Positions 6,206 through 6,538 of a stretch of DNA of 6,538 nt are shown here, one piece after another. Below the pieces are notes generated by a model that saw nothing but the letters and a program-made list of their open reading frames with translations, was not told the origin of the DNA and did not search any database. Position 1 is the stretch's first letter, and every line of letters starts with the position of its first letter. The DNA comes from UBA6120 sp964495145 (GTDB taxonomy: Bacteria; Bacillota_I; Bacilli_A; RFN20; CAG-826). Location of the stretch: NCBI GenBank assembly GCA_964495145.1, contig CAZBUP010000048.1:1-6538 (forward strand). The letters run 5' to 3'. The position numbers were made by a program, and so were the translations under genes.

Positions 6206-6324
6206 AATAAAAAATCATTTTCTTCGTTGAATCAAGTAAATGCATTCGTACCCATCCTCCAACTTTTTGAAACCACTTCAAACATGAACCTATCGCTTGA
6301 ATATCAAAAAGCACATTTATTTTC

Positions 6325-6330
6325 TATAAT
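6325..6330 (+). promoter_or_regulatory. Candidate -10 box for the methyltransferase gene
   Basis: A perfect TATAAT would place transcription start near 6337, about 14 bases before the ATG at 6351. I see no good -35 at the right distance (TTGAAT at 6297-6302 is 22 bases away), so the promoter is uncertain. Confidence 0.4.
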
Positions 6331-6350
6331 ATGATTAATTTGGAGCGTTG

Positions 6351-6538
6351 ATGATGAAGCAAGACATTCGTAAAACCGTCATTGATTTTTGGAACGAGCA
6401 TTTTAAGTCCGGCCAAGCCATCACCATCAATAAAAGCGATATCACGCTGGATACGCCGCTTGATGAGTGTTTAAAAAGACTGGGGGATGATTGTGAAAGC
6501 GTTTTGGATGTGGCCTGCGGAAATGGTCTATGTCTGAT
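6351..6538 (+). CDS. Class I SAM-dependent methyltransferase (partial, C-terminus off the window)
   Basis: Sixty-two codons are visible before the right edge. The protein begins MMKQDIRKTVIDFW and reaches VLDVACGNG (51-59), the glycine-rich motif I that binds S-adenosylmethionine in class I methyltransferases. The fold is recognisable, but the substrate-determining part lies beyond the window, so no target is assigned. GGAG at 6342-6345 is 5 bases before the first ATG (6351) and 8 before the second (6354); either could be used, and the difference is one residue. It is divergent from the Fic gene, with a 264-base region between them. Confidence 0.8.
   Translation, partial: MMKQDIRKTVIDFWNEHFKSGQAITINKSDITLDTPLDECLKRLGDDCESVLDVACGNGLCL

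Noticed and set aside
6203..6208. TATAAT as a second promoter for the methyltransferase
   Set aside because: No -35 box at a suitable distance, and it is about 145 bases from the gene start; the box at 6325-6330 fits better.
6194..6221. ATGATTT/AAATCAT hairpin followed by TTTT as a terminator
   Set aside because: The stem is short and AT-rich with an 11-base loop, and no gene ends just before it on the plus strand.

Overview
The window looks like a contig or scaffold piece from an uncultured Bacillota-type bacterium, possibly a Bacilli or Mollicutes-related lineage. This is an inference from three things: a secreted or surface protein with an InlB B-repeat (Listeria-Bacteroides repeat), strong AGGAGG-type ribosome binding sites, and Gram-positive-like sigma-A promoters. 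One gene ends in TGA, which fits the standard bacterial code, but a single case is weak evidence. A run of exactly 100 N (1903-2002) marks an assembly gap inside a gene.

Layout. On the minus strand, 1-754 holds the first 251 codons of a surface protein that runs off the left edge. A 339-base divergent intergenic region (755-1093) carries a promoter for each side and a striking 13-bp-arm inverted repeat between them. On the plus strand, 1094-4733 is a tight three-gene operon: an FAD-dependent oxidoreductase of the geranylgeranyl-reductase type (interrupted by the gap), a 12-helix MFS transporter starting 9 bases later, and a DUF2804 protein whose start overlaps the transporter by 41 bases. A gene-free stretch (4734-5030) contains a good hairpin between convergent genes. 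On the minus strand, 5031-6086 encodes a self-inhibited (class II) Fic protein with a C-terminal winged-helix region. Its promoter is nearly consensus and its -35 box sits inside the loop of a palindrome, which suggests repression at that site. After a 264-base divergent region, a class I SAM-dependent methyltransferase starts at 6351 and runs off the right edge.

How the genes may work together. The three operon genes look co-transcribed and probably serve one pathway. Flavin-dependent reduction plus transport plus a DUF2804 protein would suit modification and movement of a hydrophobic (isoprenoid or lipid-like) compound, but no substrate can be read from the sequence. The Fic gene is more AT-rich than the operon (about 37% G+C in one hand-counted 60-base line, against 55% in a line of the transporter) and has its own regulation, so it looks like an accessory gene. 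I see no CRISPR, tRNA, rRNA or transposase. The two best candidates for new biology are the operon and the Fic operator arrangement.
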